NCBI GenBank assembly: GCA_032207245.1
Contig: CM063504.1
Coordinates: 86,256,710 to 86,320,709, forward strand
Source of the DNA: Pardosa pseudoannulata
Lineage: Eukaryota; Arthropoda; Arachnida; Araneae; Lycosidae
Direction of reading: 5' to 3'
Length of the DNA: 64,000 bases
Of the stretch, positions 61,419 to 64,000 are shown piece after piece. The first letter of the stretch is position 1; each line of letters starts with the position of its first letter. A model generated the notes under the pieces. That model worked only from the letters and a program-made list of their open reading frames with translations, searched no databases and was not told the origin of the DNA. The position numbers and the translations under genes are program-made.

Positions 61419-63638
61419 TTAGTTAGGCTTCGCCATGGAAAATATTAAAACTAAATCACCTACAGCAAAGTTACGAACTACTGCATTCTTATCATAGGTC
61501 TCTTTCCGTTTTTTCTGCAATTCCCCCATACGTTTCACAGCTAGTTCCCGTGCTCTTTTAAGCCGATTCATGAGTGTTAAGATATGTTCGGTAACAGGAT
61601 TCTCTACATCGGTTTCTCCCAACCATTTCTCATATAATAAAACTTCTGGTGTTCGGAGATTTTTCCCGTACAGGAGTTCGGCTGGTGAAAACCCGGTACT
61701 CTTATGGACAACCGTCCGTAGCGCTAATAATGTACTAGGAAGGTGTCGCTCCCAACTTTCACCGCTCTCTAAACATAACACTCTAAGCAATCTTTTCAAA
61801 GTGCGATGGAAGCATTCCACTGGGTTGCTTTGGGGATGACCTACTGAACTGTGAGTCACTTTGATCCCGAACCGTTTGAAAAATTCCGTTGTGAGGTGGC
61901 TTGTAAACGAAGAGCCATTATCACATTGAACTTCGCGCGGAAAACCTAGATGCCCGAAAATCTGTAAAAGCGCATCAGTGACCGCTACAGAACCTATATT
62001 TGGCACTGGCACCGCTTCCGGGTATTTAGAAGCCAGGCATATCGCGGTGATTATATACCGGTTCCCATTTTCAGATTCGGGTAACGGCCCACAAGCATCT
62101 ATATTAATTTTAGTGAAAGGTTCACTAATTATCGGAGTTAATCGCATAGGCATCTTCTTTGTATCAATAGCATTCCCTACTAGTTGACAAGGATGGCAAG
62201 ACTTAACATGCGTTTCCATATCTTGATAACATTTCGGCCAATAAAACAATTTAGCGAGGCGTTGTTTCGATTTAGTTACGCCTGCGTGAGCTCCAGCATC
62301 TTCGTGGCAAAGAGCCAAAATTTTCTCCCATAACCCTTCAGGTACAACCAAAACACATTTTTCCTCTCCTAAATGGTTTACTTGAATTTTGCATAACAAT
62401 CCATTTTTCCGTACGAATCCTTTATGCGCAACTCCATCGGGTATAGTTACTAACCGTTCCTTCAATTCCCTAGTCTCAGAGCAATTATCTTGGCTGACCG
62501 CAAATTCCTCGGGGGTTACATTCAAAAGACCCCGTTTTGCGTCGGTCAAGTTGACAATTGGGAGCTCGTATGCAGTTTCTTTGCTCGTGTCTTGTAACAA
62601 TGCGGGTCCCTCTTCTGCGCTGAGGGGGGTGTTAAATTCTTCCCCATCGGAGTTCCCGTTTACCTCGAGGGCTTTCGACTGCAACCTAGTAATCGCATTA
62701 ACCTGTTTAGTACTCTCTCGGTTTTTCTCTTCCAATAATGCAGCCGTCAAATTTCCCAAAATATATCGTTGTTGATTCGAGAAATCAGAGATAACGCAAG
62801 CCTTTGTATCTATATTTCCATATTTAGTACATAACGAAACTCTCGCCACCGGCAAATTTATAGCGTGAGTATCCAAGGGCTGAGTGACCCATACCGTGTC
62901 GCCTGTAAAATCTTGCGGCCTAACATATCGTCTACAAACGACGTCATAACTAGCCCCACTGTCTCTTAAAATTTCACACGTTTGATTGTTTACAGTGCCC
63001 AAACTAACATAGGGTGCTAGCGGATCTACTACCTCACTTCCTGTATTGATAGCATTTAACTCTTCCTTGCGTTTTAATTCCGGGCAATCAGGTCTAATGT
63101 GCCCAGAGACTCCACACTGGAAACAAATAATATCGGTGTTCTTTTTCTTTTCGAGCTCCCAAGTATTTCGCCAATCCCGACGTTTAAGTTCATTCATTCT
63201 CGGCGTTTTTGGCCTTTCATTCTTAATTTCGACCTTTTCCTGGGGAGGGGGTCTGATATTTTCTGCTGCCTTGAATGGTACTGAAAACTTGCGAAAATCA
63301 GGGGTGCGAGAATCCGGAAATTTTTTTCCCTCCGTTTGGGACTTCCCGGGTTTCTTAAGTAATTCATACTTGTCTCCTAAGTCCGCTACGATGTCGGGTG
63401 AGACAAAACTTTCCCATTCTTTGAGATGGAATTCCTTGAATTCGCTCCCCATTTTCCGTTTTAGCTGGTCTACTAGCATTAAATCCAGTAGACCTTCATA
63501 TGTTGTCACCCCTAAACTGGATACCCAACCTTCTAGATAGGTGCGTATCTCAAAAAGGTAATTCTTCCATAGATTTCCTGATTTTCGTACATATTGTACA
63601 AATTTTTGCCTCAGGGCTTCCGCCGATAATTTATAGCG
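61419..63638 (-). pseudogene. Gag C-terminal part, zinc knuckle, protease and integrase of the Gmr1-like element
   Basis: Open on the minus strand from about 63638 to a TAA at 61421-61419 (counted here from the GTG at 63509). A SCAN-like capsid segment lies at the start (LSAEALRQKF to LMLVDQLKRK). The zinc knuckle CFQCGVSGHIRPDC is at about residues 129-142, and the protease active site DSGAS at 183. Integrase has a zinc-binding domain (H402, H408, C438, C441) and a core with D471, D530 and E565. The last two are separated by 34 residues, one fewer than the usual 35. In the same frame after the stop lies a GPY/F-type segment (KWIGPGTIEARIS), so the TAA is a nonsense mutation. One indel in the G run at 61295-61298 then shifts the frame relative to reverse transcriptase. 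Confidence 0.9.
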
Positions 63639-64000
63639 TTACTAAGAGGAGTTTCTTTACAAATTTATAATCCCGCGTTTCTTCTGCCTTTTCCCTTAAA
63701 ATAATATTTGACACTGAAAGCGGTAATAATGAAATAAGTTCCCCTGCCATCTCAATTTCAGGTACTTTCAAGTATTCTGCTTGTCTTTCGAATAGACAAA
63801 GGTACAAATTTATGTCCGTCTCATCCTGATTAAATTGTGGCATCCGGTTCCGCAAAGATGCCCCTGAGGGTCTTGGCACCTCTAACAGTTCATTAGCGCT
63901 CCTACGTTCCTGGTTTAATCTTAATTTTTCTAATTCGAACGCTCTCTCCCTTTCCTTCTCTTCTCTCTCTAATTCTATCTTCCTGTCTTCTCTTTCCCTC
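63631..64000 (-). pseudogene. Gag N-terminal part of the Gmr1-like element, partial and frameshifted
   Basis: Open from the window edge to a stop at 63633-63631. The upstream part is a charged coil rich in E, R and L. It is followed by MPQFNQDETDINLYLCLFER, the start of a capsid-like domain, and LISLLPLSVSN. A frameshift near 63,635 separates it from the continuation of the same domain in the adjacent frame. The true start codon lies outside the window. Confidence 0.82.

Larger units (their letters stand above)
58514..64000 (-). mobile_element. Ty3/gypsy-class LTR retrotransposon with integrase before reverse transcriptase (Gmr1-like), 5' end outside window
   Basis: On the minus strand, in order: Gag (open at the window edge), zinc knuckle, protease, integrase with GPY/F end, reverse transcriptase, RNase H, polypurine tract and 3' LTR. 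Usual Ty3/gypsy elements have integrase last. The Gmr1 group is known for a Ty1/copia-like order with gypsy-type enzymes, and this element fits that description. The Gag and IN frames are disrupted at three points (near 63,635; stop at 61419-61421; G run at 61295-61298), so the copy looks recently inactivated rather than ancient. The 5' LTR should lie beyond 64,000. Confidence 0.9.

Noticed and set aside
61570..63540. Several plus-strand open frames over the retroelement
   Set aside because: They are antisense shadows of the Gag-protease-integrase frame.

Overview
The window is eukaryotic and AT-rich, with spliced genes, long introns and many transposable elements. Its gene content (an active-zone coiled-coil protein of the Bruchpilot/ELKS type with an enormous coiled-coil exon), its repeat types and its retroelement proteins point to an arthropod. 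A spider or other arachnid is most likely; the phylum is a fairly safe call, the order is an inference.

Layout. From 1 to 26,625 the plus strand carries the 3' part of a bruchpilot/ELKS (ERC) gene. It has nine exons in the window (2876-9904, 10740-10922, 12376-12593, 14016-14151, 15939-16070, 18556-18716, 21098-21245, 24318-24407, 26590-26625), 8,133 coding bases in all, giving 2,710 residues and a stop. The first is a single 7,029-bp exon encoding a 2,343-residue uninterrupted coiled coil. Its second half is a tandem array of a 66-67-residue module. The smaller exons encode the conserved C-terminal ELKS/Brp region. The 5' exons lie before the window.

From 26,626 to 44,920 is an 18-kb gene-poor stretch (brp 3' UTR, then intergenic) with microsatellites, a 286-bp (AT)n tract, a poly(A) tract beside a duplicated 0.1-kb segment, several short non-autonomous DNA transposons and a tRNA-derived SINE. 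The minus strand from 53,116 down to 44,921 carries the last six exons of CDC123, the eIF2 assembly factor, in tail-to-tail orientation with brp. Its 5' exons were not found in the window and should lie beyond 64,000, so the transposon-rich block from 53,117 onward is probably one of its introns.

From 53,914 to 64,000 the DNA is largely mobile: a Tc1-type transposon with perfect 28-bp terminal repeats and a broken transposase; a SINE; a 2.56-kb LTR element with 287-bp LTRs that has lost protease, reverse transcriptase and RNase H; and the 3' two-thirds of a larger Ty3/gypsy-class element on the minus strand. The last has the unusual order protease-integrase-reverse transcriptase-RNase H and a SCAN-like Gag, as in Gmr1-type elements. 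Several of these elements sit inside (TA)n microsatellites.

How the genes relate: brp builds the presynaptic active zone and CDC123 supports translation initiation, so they are neighbours without an evident functional link. The most unusual items are the giant proline-free repeat exon of brp and the integrase-first retroelement. Exon boundaries come from splice consensus plus reading-frame continuity and family resemblance; no search was run.
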